Made by a program: the position numbers and the translations under genes
Shown here: in pieces, positions 35,859 through 50,364 of the stretch
How positions within the stretch are numbered: position 1 is the stretch's first letter
How the letters are laid out: each line of letters starts with the position of its first letter
Notes under the pieces: model-generated
Databases searched by the model: none
Told to the model about the DNA's origin: nothing
The model's input: only the letters and a program-made list of their open reading frames with translations
Origin: Brevipalpus yothersi
Lineage: Eukaryota; Arthropoda; Arachnida; Trombidiformes; Tenuipalpidae
Reading direction: 5' to 3'
Length of the DNA: 64,000 bases
NCBI GenBank assembly: GCA_003956705.1
Contig: QZCP01000031.1
Location: 65,248 to 129,247 of the forward strand

Positions 35859-38800
35859 TCAATTATCATAAAACGGTAATCTTCCCCAATTGCTGACTTG
35901 ACTTCTCCTCTCTAAGGAAATTAAATCATCTGCCACATGATACTGAGCTGGACCTCCTGTCCATGTGGTAGAATAACTAACAACAGATTCATCTCGTTCC
36001 GAGACTAAACTCAAATTATGTTGACTTTTTTCCATCTGTGAATCTCTTGTATCATGATATCGTCTCTTGTGGGATGTAATCGGTGATTCAATGTACGATC
36101 CACCAAACGGAGTTCGATCATCAGTAAGTGATTTCCTGTAACAGATTAAAAATTACATCAAAAATGTATCAAAAAATTTCCTCCATTCCATCAACATTCC
36201 ACAGCAATTAAACTCACTTTTTGCCACGAGTGTTTGGTGAATATGATCCGCTAGTTTGTTTCAACATTTTCCATTGCCAATCAAATGGACTTATTCTGAG
36301 ATCTCCAAAAGCTCGATGACTTTTCGCTTTATGTTCCGAAAATTGATCTCTTTCACTTTCACATGCCTATAATGATAATTGTTGGAAAAAAGAATCATTA
36401 TTATTACACCGACAATCGCAAAAGCATGAAGTATTCTCTTTTTTGCACCTTCCTTCCGGTGACTTTGACTTACTTTCTCATGAAAAGATGCTCTTTTCGG
36501 AGTCCATTCAATGAAATCCTTGGCCATAAAATCTTCTTCACGATGAGTATTACATCTAGATTCAGATCTCGATTCAGCTCTCGAACCAATTCGTGAACCA
36601 CAACGTGATTGTGACCTATTTTGTCGGCCTTGTTGTCGACTGAATGATTCTCGATCTCTACTGAATTGTTCTGGACTACTTTCTCGATGATGAGCTCCAT
36701 GACCATTACTCATATCATCTCTCATACAGCTCTTTGGATTCATGGTTATATTCTCACATCCATCTGAATTCTGTATAGTGTTTTTGGTGGTATTTTTTTC
36801 AATTCAAGTTCAATTCATTCAATTCATTTTGAACGATAGAAGAGGATGAAAATAATGATAACAATTAGGAAAGTATTCACAAGGTGATCAAAAATATTGG
36901 CTAAACTGAAAATCATACGATCGACTTGGATTGATTGGGAAAGATGTAAATATATCTCATCTAATTTTCTGTCCATATTCCGATGTCCAGATAAAGCTTT
37001 GCCCCACCATTGAATCCATTATAAGCCCATTGATACCGTAGCAAGACCCCTTAGCCAAATTCCATTTCAAAATATATCCCTCGATAAAGATTTGATACCC
37101 TGATAAAATTTAAGCTTCCATCTATGTATGCCCCTCGAAAAAAATACTACCCAAAAAAACTTTTCACCGCCAATATTCTGTTGGGGAGGAAGAAAAAGCC
37201 CAAAACCAGCCAGCAAAATGATAATAATAAAAAGTTTTGCAAATCGCAAGCAACCGAAGAAGCAATTCCAATGAAGAGAGACAAATAAAAGCCAAAAATG
37301 CCAATAGATAAAGAAAAGACCATAACCGCAACCATATTATGATAGGAAAAACCCATAATTTTCCTGATTTTATTTTAATCAGAAGATGGACATGATTTTA
37401 AAAATTGTAGATGAAATTATTTTCTTGTCAAAATTTAACAATGGTAAAACAATTATGATGATATCTGTGTTTTATGCATATTTCATGGGAAATAAGACAC
37501 AAATTTTGCCCATTCAAACAGTTGAGATAAATCGTATGATGTTCAGAGAATGAAAAAAAAAATATTGGTGGCACTTGATGAATGATTTTTGATTTCTTTT
37601 TTCAATTGATTTTCAATTTGTGTGTGGGTGCTAATCAGCTGTAGATGGTCATCTACTGTGTATATATATCTCTTCCTGTTCTCATTAATCATTTCCATTT
37701 TTACCATCATTTGTTTTGACAAATTTATTTACAATAACTAATTCTGCATGAAAAAAGTGATCTTTCCGGATCACATTGATTTCTGTACACTAATTTTTTT
37801 TTCTTCTTCACAAAACTTTTCATTATGACCCACTATCAGACTAAGAATAATTAATTCTCAATCTTTCTCAATCACAGATGAAACAAACTCAAAATACTAT
37901 TGAGCTGTTTGTTTTTCTCTCAAAAACACCTTTGATGATGGTAAAAATTCATATTAAAATTTTTTTCATTCTCAATCAAAAATAGTACTGTTAGCTGATT
38001 TGTGTTTGTGCTCTTTGTTGCTAACATATACATGTGTGTAATGTTCTCATATGTATGTCTACCATACAGAATATATTTGGCCCCGATGAATTCCATAATT
38101 TACCTGATTCAAATGTCGTGCTCGTGGAATGGTCACTTGTGGGGGCATCGCAACAAAGGCACCAGGACCCATGCTTCTTTCCATATCAGGATGTCCATGT
38201 CTTCGTGTGGATCCATTGCCTGATGGATAATGCTGTATGGAGCGGGAAAAAAAATGCGGAAACAGAGAGAAACGGAAACGTTTTCACATTAATCACTGTT
38301 CATTCATATCACAATGATAATTGACATCTTGTCAAAACTGTCAAAATATTGTGTATATATATGTATACCGCTTGTAATCTCTTAATTACAATACGATCAT
38401 TAATCGAAGAATGGATTATTCATGAATATATATACAAGTATAAATATACTTACACCCATCCCATTTGTACCATCGTGCCCAGCATGTCGGAAGTGTTCAC
38501 TTGATTCAGATGAAGTTTCCAGCATTGCTTTTCGATCTAAAGTGTTAGCACCGATTGTTTGTGGTGGATAAGCGACCAAATTTTTAAATCCTTTCGGATA
38601 GTTTGATTTTTTCTTATACTTTCGACAACAGTATACAATACAACAAACGCTGACAATCGATAAAACGGCAGCAATTGGTAAGAAAGTTGCGAGAACTGTA
38701 GAGAATCAAAAGAATCAAGAAGAAATAAAATGAAAAAGATGAGCATATTATGATTTAAAGGAATTCATAGAATTCATAAATATTCCAGGACATTCTCATG

Positions 38801-39743
38801 GATGCCATAAAATAAGACCACATGAAATAATTGCCAAAATTTAATACACTTACGTAATCCATTAATCTCACAGCGTTCACCAAGATACATTCGTTGACAT
38901 TTGCATGTGGTCTTTTCACCATCTTCACTTCGTACACAATCACCACGTCCATGGCATGCTTCACAATTTTTAATTTCCGCTGCACACACACGTCCCGGTA
39001 AATTGGGATCCATGTCCGTGTAGGCACCCTTACATTCACACACATATGAGCCCGGCTTATTGATACATCTTGCCGCCAAATCACAATCGTTGTACTTTTC
39101 ATCGGAACATTCATCAAAATCTTCCAGTGTTTCAATATCGGCCACAATTGACGATGGATTGGGCAGTGTTTCGCTACTCTTATCACTGATGGCCAATGTT
39201 CGTGATAATTCATTGTGCATATCATTGAGATTGAATTCATTTTCCGCATCAAAACCATCACCATTGGTGGTGAAGCCACCGCGTGGAGCGGCCAAATGAA
39301 CGGTCATATTGACCAGAACACCATCATCACCATCAGATGGACTTTTGATCATATTAACATCGGCACCCAAGTAGGTATCTTTTATACTGGTATTTCGGTA
39401 AGCTTTTTCAATCTCCTCCTTGGCTAATCGAGCTATCTTCTGATATTCACCAGATGATGAATCGGATAGATCAGTATTATATGAGACCGGATTTTCACCG
39501 ACTTTCATTAATCTGACCACCAAAAGATAAACTTGCATGGCTAAATAAGATGTGTGTGTGCATGAGAAGAAGAGAGGGTAAATGAACAAAAAAAAAGATG
39601 AATTAGAAATGAGTTAAAACAATCAGGTTCAAATGTATTCCTTCGGAACACTGAACACACATGCACTCATGATATATACAGACGCATACATCACGATTTT
39701 GATTTTAATTCATGAATGAAAGCAATTTATCTTCTTCTTTTCT

Positions 39744-39794
<51 letters not shown>

Positions 39795-42700
39795 TTTTGC
39801 TTTCATACTAGTTTACCATGATTTATAATCATCTCAAATTCATTTTGGAACAAAGTTTAAGTATAACATAACAGTATAATATAACAGTCACTGGAGTATC
39901 ATCATCATGAATATTCTTTTTTTCTCTCTCTCTCTGACCAGTACATCCGTGACTTTACTACTAATTTTTGATTGATTATATTGTAACCGGTAAACAAAAA
40001 CGACGATAATGATAATAATCCTCCAAAAAATGATGATGAATTCAATTAAAGAAGAAGAAGAAGAAGAAACCTTACCTTCACAAACGGTACTTCCTTCTTT
40101 TCGAGCATAACCTGGTCTACATTCACATCGGAAAATGCCATCGATTTCACGACATATCTCCTTATTGGCCGTATTACATGCCGGCTTACACTGGTCATCA
40201 TCGAACAATTTCGGTGGAACGGATGTGATCTTGGTTGTATCATCACTATCGCTCAGAGTGTTCATTGTTTCCGAGTCCGATGGCGATGGACTGGTCGGTC
40301 GTGGTGTGGATGGCTTATACTTGGCCAAATAGGGACTTCGAGTTCGTGATCCTGGTGGCCTGATTGATACCGATGGTGGGGTGGTTGATGGCCGGGGTGG
40401 TCTGTACGGTGTGTATGGCTTTCGACTCGGTCGTGTGGACACTGGTGTGGTTCGAGTGGCCTGGATTGCCGTTGGAATGACCAGTGTACGTACCACAGTT
40501 GTGGTGATGCTGTTGAAAATCAGTGTAGTTGTGGTAACCGTTGTGGTCACCTCATCATTGGATGCTGATTTACTGTCCACATCAACCGTTTTGGTTGCCT
40601 CACCAGCAGTGCCCAGTATAGTTCGAGAACCAATTATTGTGGACACAAAAGTTCTCGGAGGTATTGTGGTGGTCAACTCTGAGGTGATGGTCAACGGACT
40701 GTCCCGGGTGTAATACACTTTGGTTGTGGTTAAGGTTAAAGTTCGTGTCATACTTTCCACACTTGTTATGTAACGAGTTGGTGTGGTTGATAAGCTTGGC
40801 TGTTGGCCACCAATATTAATCATACTTGATTCTAATCCATCGGTAAAGAAGATGGTAGTTGCACCACCTTGTACTTGGGTATGAGCTGAGCCACTGTTAC
40901 TTAACGGTGTTGTCTCATATCCTGATGATCCGGATGATGGTGATGATCCAACTGAATTGATAGATGAGGCCAATTGTGGATGAGATCTGTGTGAGCTTTC
41001 CAAAAGATTTTGATTCTTACGATGATATATATCATTCTTACGCATATAACCACCATTGCGACCTGATTCATCTGATGATGAAGATGAAGATGAAGATGAT
41101 TCGAATGAGGAAGATGATGAAGATGATGAAGATCCACTCTCCTCAAGTGTCAGATCAGGTCGATAAACGGGTTCACCATCAGATCGGCTAGTGTCACTGG
41201 AACTACTACTACTACCACTACCACCATCAACATTGACCGGTGAATTATTTGATGATTTATGTTTACCACCAATTGGAATATAGACTGGTTCCAAATCTGG
41301 TTTAACTTTAACCATACCACCGGGTGGCATATGATCATCCGAATCAAAATCAACCATAGATTCATTGAATTTATTATTGTTGGCACCATTTGAATTGGAA
41401 GCAATCAAATGGACAATGTCCTTGATCGCTGAACCTAATCCACCGGGTAGATTAGCGTTCGCATGTCCACCAAGTAGATCACTCAATTCGATTACTGTGC
41501 CCGGCTTAATTGCGGTACCTTCACCGTTGAATTCGATCGTTTTACTTGGACTGATGGTTGATTTGACACCAAAAACGGAAGATGATGATGGACTGAGAAT
41601 CAGATCAGTGAAAAATACCACAGTTGATCCACCGATAACGGTTGTCGATTTACCCATACCATGTCCACCGAATATTGCGGACGATATTTGTTCATCAGAC
41701 AAACCTTGACTAGCCTTCAAACTTTCCACAACTCGTGATAATATGCTTGATTCAAATTGATCAACTCTTCTGGTACTCTGTAGTGATGGTGACACTGTAC
41801 TACCTCTCTTTCGGTATGGAATATTGTCCACCGATGATCGTAGCTGATTTGGTAACACTGGAGTACTTTGAATGTTATAATCTCCAGATTTAAATACGCT
41901 ACCCATTTGATCACGTCCATTGATGGCCGATGGTGCTGGTGCTGATCCAGTTGATTGTTTGCCATTTTGTGGTACATAAAGGGTGACCAGAGATGATGTT
42001 GCCTCAGTTCGACTTTCCACTGTTGAAGTGTGACCATTAAAGTATGTCGTATAGTATGTATGAGTGATGTGGAGAGTTGATATTGATGGACTCAGCGCAG
42101 TCATTAAATCTCGAGATTTTTGTGGTATCGATATTGATGATGATGGTACAATGTTCGATTGAATTCGACTGTATGGAATTCGTTGATTATTGGCCGCACT
42201 TGGCTGGCCAATAATCTGAGTGACCACAGTTGGTGCAATCTCTTCCACTGATGACAATATTGTTTGACTACCATTGAACAGTGTTATAAAGTGAGTTGAG
42301 GTAACATATGTAGATTTAGTGGTCAACAGTGATGGATATGCTGACAATTGATTGATAGTTTGTGTAGTATATATTCGATTCATATCAAGAGCTGGTGTTT
42401 CTCGATGTCCAGACAGTGTGAAAGTGACCACATTACTGACCACTTCTTCCTTTCTACTTGTCTTGGGAACATTATTTTCCGTAAATGTAAATGCTTTGGT
42501 ATACGTTGTGTAATATGTTCGTGTGAACAGAGAATTGGTTGCCGATGGTCCAGCAGGATTAATGGTTCGTGTAATTCGTATTGGTTCTCGAAGTGTTAAT
42601 ATTTCACTTCTAGTCTCCTCAATTGGTGTTATAGTTGATCGACTACCATTGAACAATGTGGCAAAGTATGTGTACGTTGAATATATTGTACTTGTTTCGA

Positions 42701-45143
42701 TCTTTTCACTTGTCTCAACAATGGTTACCGGTGGTCGTATGGACGATGTTGGCAGTATTTGTGTTGCTAAAATGATATAGAAAAAAATTAATTCAATCAA
42801 TATCAAATAATAAATCACTTTTTACATCCCTCAATTTACACCGCAATTAATTAATTTTACTAACCTTTCGGTTGTGTAATCACATTGGACACAACTTGCT
42901 CACTACTGGACACCTTTGATGATGATCCCGAATAGAAAGTGGTAAAGTATGTGTAAGTGGTGAACACAGTTTTGGTTTCCATATCACGATTAACATTATC
43001 ATTATGTGATTCCTTGTCTTTAAGACCATCTCTCATGTGTACAGCAGCCCCGGACACCAATGTGGGTCGAAGTGTGATCGGTGATGTTGGCTCAATATTA
43101 CCACTCATCAACAGTGTTACTCCATCCGAAATTCGTGTCACTTTACGATTAGCATCCGCTTGATCCAATGGCTCGGTGGCTATACGTGAATTGGTCTCCT
43201 CAAATGTGGTCATCAGTGTTTTATCGTTCATGGTGAATGGCACAGTGTGTGTGGTGGTCGATATGTAGGTGACCAGTACGGATGATGATGGTATTATTGA
43301 TTCAATATCGGTAACCACTGGACTGGACAATGATGTATCAACAGGACTAGAACCAGGTCTAACAATACGACTAGCTACACGATATCGACTCTTACTGGAA
43401 CGCAGTGATGGTGATGACGATGGTCCTGTTGATGGACTGGATGCTGATCGTGTCACAATCACATACTTTGGTTCCGAAGTGGCCTGTGGTCGTGGTGGAC
43501 GACGTAATCGTGATCGTAGAGCATTATTTGTGTATGGCCGGCGAACACTGGACGATGCTTTCGGTCTGATTGCCGAACTGATCGCATCACTTTCCAACAC
43601 TTCTGAGCCACTGATCGAGGCAGTTGGACTGACCAAATTGAGTATATCAGAAGATGATGCAGCCAGCAGCGATGATAGTGATTCCAATTCAGGTGAGAAT
43701 GATGAACTAATCACCGGTGGATATTCGGAATCAAGTGATGGTGATGATAGTTTGGGTCGCTGAATTCGACTAAAGTTAGGTCTTGGACGTACACGCTGAC
43801 TGAATCGTCCGTTTGGTGCTCGAGATCGGACAGTATCTGGATTGACCGCAGTACTGGACACTCGAACTGGTCGTCGAGTGCGGAAGTTTCGAATATCAGA
43901 TGAAATTGGTATGATAATTGGTGTTGATTCTGGTTGATCAAGCTCAGGCAGTGATGATAATCCGGATTCAATTAGCGGTGGTGTACTGGCTTCAAGAGTT
44001 GGTGGCAATGTTGGACGACCACGGTTAGGTTCAGTTGGACGAATAGTGATCTCATGGCTAAGAGAATGGTATGGTTGCCTAGTGGCAGAAGGCTCGATAA
44101 CAGCATTCTGAATACCATCTAATTTGAGATATGTTTTCATGGCTAAATTAACTTCTGTTGTTGATCCACCGAAAACTCTTTTACCAATATTAACGGTCGA
44201 TGGTCCTGAGCCAAGGCTGAGAAGACCATCACTGTTAATGGTACTGTCCAGTGTTAAAGTGGCCACATTTTCGGTTTCAGGAACTCGTGCGGTAATCAAT
44301 TCTGATCGTGTAGATCGTCGAGTTTTAGCACCATCATAAACGGTGTAAAAGTATGTATGCTGAGTGTAGAAAGTTTTGGGAATTGTTCGCAGTTGGTCAG
44401 CTTTCAGTATATTGGCAGCGTGTTTTGGTGCCGTTTCGATAATTGGTTTTCGAGTTCTTCGAAGCTCCGGAGCTGGTGAAGATGATGTTCGACTTGGTTG
44501 AGGAATTCGATTAGGCTGTAAAAGGAAGAGAGAGAAAGAAAGAAAATTTTTTTTTATCCATACAGATACATTAGAACAACAGTGGGAACAGTAATAAGTA
44601 CAGTAGTAGTAGTCACATCAATTCAAAATGGGACCGCAATTGTTTTCGGAACATACACTCGTTAAGTGTGACATTGTGAAGGTAACAGTGTGTTAATTTG
44701 AATTCAAACGCTCATAACAAATGTTTTACACACCATTTATTTGGGTGAAAATGAATTTGATTAGGTAAATTTTCATCTCTCTCCCAAATTACTCTTCCTT
44801 ATATCATCTCTTAACGGTACTTTTCCACAATCAGATTTATCTTCTGTGATGTTGTTGTTTTGAAGAATTTTTTTTTCTACTGTACTCTAAATCTCTTCTA
44901 TTGCATCTTTCAAATGATTTACAACCAAGCCATTCAACATTTTATTGCCATTGGATTATGTGTTTATACTCATTTGACTGCCTTATTTCGTAATACTCTT
45001 GACCTCAATTCATCTCAAACTGGCCACTCACACACGCCATAACAATGATTATAACAAGGGTTAAGATTTTCTTTTTCTCAATAAACATTTCCTTATCATC
45101 CATTCATTTATCATCAATTTTCATCGAGAAACTTTTCTTTCTT

Positions 45144-45206
<63 letters not shown>

Positions 45207-48200
45207 TCAATAAAGAGAGAGAAAAAAGAATTTATATGTATTTTCTTACCTTAACTGTTCCAGAAACAAATTCAAAATTGGCTATCTGAACATTCGATTG
45301 CATATTCACTATTGTCGTTGTTGGTCCTTTAGTTTTTGTTCCCAAATTCACCGTTTTTGTTGGCCGAATAACACCCGCTGAATTGGAAACGATGTCCACA
45401 ATACTTGGATCATATGGTTGAGTAATGTGTACCCGAGTAGTTGATTCATGACTGGTCACCAATGTGTGTGGTCCACGAATAACAGTGGTCAAGTAGGTGA
45501 ATACGGTCATATAGTCCACTACAATCGGTCCATTGCCATTGTTTCCCGTAGAAAGTGGCAGTGTTTTGGTCAACGCAACAGGATCATCTCGAATTTTGGA
45601 TCCAAAAATTGCATTACCATTCACATCAGAATCGACAGCATTGTTTCCGGCTGATTCTTCATCCGGTGCAACCGATGATTCCGGTCCAAATCGTGTTGAA
45701 CTAATAATCTCAGCTATCGATGGCTTGGGCACTCTTCGTCTTGGTCCAAATCCGGGCTGCTGTGGTCCACCACTACCATTACCATTGATGGGTCGACGCA
45801 ATCGAACTGCTCCATTTCGAATCGGTGTCTCTCGAGATGGTGGCAATCGGCCACCGATTTCCGTTTCCACATCTTCCGATGACACTGGTACCGGTGTTTG
45901 TGGTGGCTTGGTGATCACAACAGCAGTGGGCACAATTGATTCTGACAGAGGATTCACTTGGACTGGTGAACGATTGACATCATTACCATTGATACGATTT
46001 CGATTCACTGGCCTTATACGACGACTTCCATTAGATGTTGGCTTCACTCTTCTCGGTCTGGCGGTTGATGATGGTGGTCCAGCTCCAAATTCTTCCGAAT
46101 TGATACTTGGTCTCAGTGGTCCGGTTGTTTCATCCGAATCAATTACCGATGGTCGTCGAACTAATCGTTCTTCAGGCTCTCGTGATACTGGTGGCCGATT
46201 ACGATTGATTGGTAATCGACGAAATTGTTGTCCTGAACTGGGTGATCGATTTGGTGATACTGGAGGTGATGGTGAATCATCATTATTTTCCGGTATCAAT
46301 GGAGGAGGTATGGGTGGCCTTTCCGATCGATCGGGTATCGATGGTCGACGAATTCTCTGGAATCGAGGAGCTTCATGATGGGCATCATTGGCTGGACTAG
46401 AAGAGTGGCGATCATCAACATCTCGATCTGAATTGGATGATGAGGAAGATGCTGGCGGAGGTGGTGGAGGCAATGGTGGTTGCTGGGATCCAGATGATTG
46501 TGGCTGGGGTATTCTTACACGCTGGAATGATGATTGACGAGGTGCAAAATTAATTGATGGACTCTCCGGTGGTGGTGGAGGTGACCGTTGGGGTGGTGGT
46601 GGTGGAGGTGCATCTCGATTGAATGCCACATTTGGATCTATGTCCGGATAATCACCAATGTCTTCCGGTGGAAATCCACGTGAAGGCTGCATCGGTGGTG
46701 GTGGTGGTCCTTGGGGCTGAGGAAACGATTGATATGGCATCACACGGGAAAAATCTCTCATGTCAACTTGTGGTGCAAAATTGAATCCCATATCGTCCAC
46801 AAATTGTTTAAGTGTTCGCTTGTGAAAATTAATGGGAGCATATTTGTCCTCAGTGTTAACCACTGATCGCCTCTCTTTTTCGCTAGTCGATAAATTAGTG
46901 TCGAGATTTGTTGTTGTTGTTGTTGAGCCATCTTAATATGGTGATAACAGTATAGTTGAGGTGGGAAAAAGAGAAGGTATAAGAGAAGAATGTATCAAAG
47001 ATTAGTCATTAAAGAAAGAAAGAAAGAGAGAGATGAGAAAAAAAGAAGTAAGAAGATTCCAGAAGAGAAAGAAAGAGACAAGGTAAAAATAAAGCATATA
47101 TATATATGATGTCGGTAGACACACATCCACACATTCATTCAGATGGAGAAAAGATTTACAAAAATGCTGAAAATTTTGTTCCCACTGCTAGTATATATAG
47201 TGTAATTAAAATTCTTTTCTCTACATTTCTCATCATACTCATCTTACTTGCTTGATTGAAATTTTTCAAGTTTATGTGTGCCAATTGTTTTTGGTAAAAT
47301 TTTGTCGACTCTTGATTAGCACACACTAACTTGTGTGCGTGAAGAGAAAAAAAATTCCGTTTCAAAGAGGATAGATTGGAAAAAAGGGTAACCCGAGTAG
47401 TGACCAGTCAAAAAGCCCAAAAAGAATTTATCAAGTGATTCCCAATTTTTGAGACACTATTATCATACTGATGATGATACTATTTTTATCCAAGACTATC
47501 GGGCTCAAGTAGTGGCAGTAAGTCACTCAATCAAGCTCGATCTATACTCCGACTAAGCCCAATGAGCCAAGTGATGATTATTATTTGGAAAGTTCCGATT
47601 AGTATGGAGGGGGGAGAGGGGGAGGATGAGGAAAGATGAGGAGAAAGAGAGAGAAAAAATATTTTGAGACATGATAAGAAGAAGCGGGAAGAGAGGATCC
47701 AAGATGAATCTGAACGATATGTATGGATGATTCTTGCTATGCCCGATAGCTATATTGCTTACTGATGAACTAAATGAGGATACTGTTCTCTAAACGCTTA
47801 TAATAATGTGTCTTCCATGCTGGGAGAATGAATGTGTGTCTTGGTGTATATATATTTTATGTGAACACACATACACACATTAAAGTGAATGAGGAACCAG
47901 TCAATATAGAAAATTTCGGGTGATCAAAGTAAATACTGTTACCCTGAATATCGCTTAAGGCTCACCAGACATTTGATTTTTAACTATGATCGGAATATCG
48001 TTCTCTAATCCGTTCTTCTTTTCACCATGTAATCATACTGGCATAATCAATTTGATTAACGGGAGCAATTCAAATACATACACACACATATAACGGTACA
48101 CATTAATTGATTATTGTAACCGCAGGCATTATTTTACGAAATCATATGGATAAAATTGATCGTTCGAACGAAGCGGAAAGAGGAAGAGAGAGAGAGATGC

Positions 48201-49487
48201 TGATGAAAAAAATCGATCAAAGTAGAAAAACTTGCTAGTGAATTAAGATGATCAAGAATCATGAGTGATTCATGATGATGGTTAACATGATGGTGACAAA
48301 ATTGATGGGATCAGCAAACAAAATTTGCTTATAAAAATGAATGTATTGATAATCGGTTACGAAATAGAAAGAAAAATGGATGAAAATAATTGCCCAAGGG
48401 TTGCCGGAACTTCATATGTGTGTGTGTCTGCTCACAATTAACACTTGATACAGATAAATTTTTGTGTGTGTTCAAAGTGTTATTCAAAAACCAAGAGTAT
48501 CTGAAATTGTCGATCTCATTTTGATGATCAAGCAAGTAAAAGAGAGAGACATGTACGATAATGATCATCTGAATTTGAATCGGAATGATGATGATTGGAT
48601 TCACGTGCACCGAAAAGAGGCTAGTTCAAACTCATCTCACTTGTGGTGGTCATTTCCATCACTTTCATCGATCGAGTGTAAAAAACTTTTCAGAACTTTG
48701 CAGAACTTTTGCGAACACACACTTTTCCGCACAGCAAACGTAACAACAACAAACAGAAAACTTGCAACTGTATTTAAGTGAGAGAGAGAGAAAGAGAAAC
48801 ACACTTACGATACTTATCATACATTATCGTCTCAATCTCGATGAACTTTGGCCACTCAATGGCCTTACAATATGCTCAATTGCCCAATGTATGCAGGTCA
48901 TCTTTCATCTCTCTCATTTTCTCTCAATCTTTCTACAAAACGTAAACAGATTACAAATATTTTTGCTCTTCTGGATCATGGTAAAACTAAATTTTCTGGT
49001 TAATTTGATTGTAGGTTTGTGTGTCTGAATGTGTTTCACTGACCGTATATATATATACGCTTGAATATTTTGATCGAAAAGTTTGAATTTAACAACACTT
49101 ACCTCGAGATTGTGGCTGATCTACCGGTGAGTTCCGTAAGCGAGTGGACTTGTGGCTTGTACTAGAGGTGTCAATCGGTGTCGATTGACCACTGGTCCTA
49201 CTATTACAGTCCGTTTGGCAAGAAGTGTTAACATGATGATAATGGATAATATCTGATGATAATTTGGGTGATTTTAATGTGGACGATGATGATGGTGATG
49301 GTGATAATAATTCTGTGGAACAATGACAATGATGTATAGTGAGTGAAGTGAGCACAATTAAGTTAAAGATGATTAGAGATGATAAACGATTAGAAGAGGA
49401 AGAAGAAGAAGAAGATGAAAAATGTGCCGATGCTGTGCTGGATGTACAGCATCGTGAAAGTAACGTTCGTAGGGTACACAAAACCAT
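35859..49487 (-). CDS. Giant mucin-like transmembrane protein with DUF4758-type repeats, SEA and EGF domains
   Basis: Ten exons, all GT-AG and in phase: 49487-49103, 46931-45250, 44515-42865, 42766-40076, 39540-38854, 38695-38454, 38232-38104, 36770-36474, 36366-36218, 36135-35859; about 2729 residues. Order: Ser-rich leader with a hydrophobic segment (about 34-50), Pro-rich region, nine repeats of the TYTYFTTFYSG...VVSNVIT kind (exons 2-4), poly-Ser acidic stretches, EGF-like (about 2094-2136), SEA (about 2137-2225), calcium-binding-type EGF (about 2277-2327), EGF (about 2329-2361), one TM (about 2365-2388, LLLATFLPIAAVLSIVSVCC), then a 340-residue cytosolic tail rich in Ser/Arg. The repeats resemble Pfam DUF4758, known mainly from arthropods; that is from memory. 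The likely location is the cell surface, possibly apical matrix. The first exon is joined by phase match only, so the N-terminus is the least certain part. Confidence 0.82.
39749..39791. repeat. (CT)n microsatellite
   Basis: CT run of about 43 bp in the 535-bp intron between exons 4 and 5 of the mucin-like gene. Confidence 0.95.
45149..45203. repeat. (CT)n microsatellite
   Basis: CT run of about 55 bp, preceded by CTTT repeats, in the intron between exons 2 and 3 of the mucin-like gene and only about 45 bp from the donor site of exon 2. Confidence 0.95.
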
Positions 49488-50314
49488 TGGCACGATGATT
49501 TTGATTGATTTAATTTTCTTTTTGATGATAAAAAATATAAGTGATATTAATTTTGTTCAAAAGTGAGAAGGAAAGATGATAATCCAAAAATTTGAGCACA
49601 AATTTTCTGTGTTGTAATCAAATTCTATTTCTCCAGCAATTTAAATTCAGAGAGAAAGAGATAATATCCAAAATGGTAATCAATTCACGAAAAATTCAAA
49701 AGTGATCACAAGATTGGAAAAATATCGGAACTTTTTTGGAAAAGTTTTCAAAGTTCGATTTTTTCCCCACTAAAATTACACACAAGACACGAGTAGTTAT
49801 AACAACAATGGCTGATCAATATGCGATGGAAATGCAAGTAATCCAGGTAGCAGAATAGTTTAGTGAACAAAAAATATCGTAAAATATGTAAAAAAGTGTC
49901 ACAAACAAAACAAAAGGTAGAGAATATGAATTATCTCTGGATCATACAAACGGAAACAGAATAGTAATAATAATAATTGTTCTATTGCGAAAAATATATA
50001 AACAAGTATGTATATATATATTCTTCTATTCCGTTGTTTACTTTATCAACCTTTTTCCAGCTTCGGCATGTCTTTAACCGAAGACGCGCTGGCCTTTTAC
50101 TGACGAACACAAAATCCGTCAGATTATCAACACAACAAAACTAACTATTCCAACTAATACTCACAAACGAATGAACCAAACTGATGAGAATCAAGTCGAG
50201 CAAGAAACCGAGTGAGATGGAGAGAGAGAAAGAGAGAGAAAGAAAGAGAAAGAGAGAGAGACTATCGAAAAGGGAGCAAATAAGTTCTAAAAGAGAGAGA
50301 GAGCTAGAACTTTA

Positions 50315-50316
<2 letters not shown>

Positions 50317-50361
<45 letters not shown>
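50317..50361. repeat. (GA)n microsatellite
   Basis: GA run of about 45 bp within a GA-rich block that starts near 50217. Confidence 0.95.

Positions 50362-50364
<3 letters not shown>

Noticed and set aside
37638..37670. Short palindrome GTAGATG-GT-CATCTAC
   Set aside because: Only 7-bp arms in intronic DNA; expected by chance in a window this size.
45533..46378. 281-codon open frame antisense to exon 2 of the mucin-like gene
   Set aside because: Low-stop antisense of a Pro/Ser/Arg-rich exon. No domain, no separate splice or promoter evidence. The frames at 43269-43763 and 41365-41709 are the same kind.
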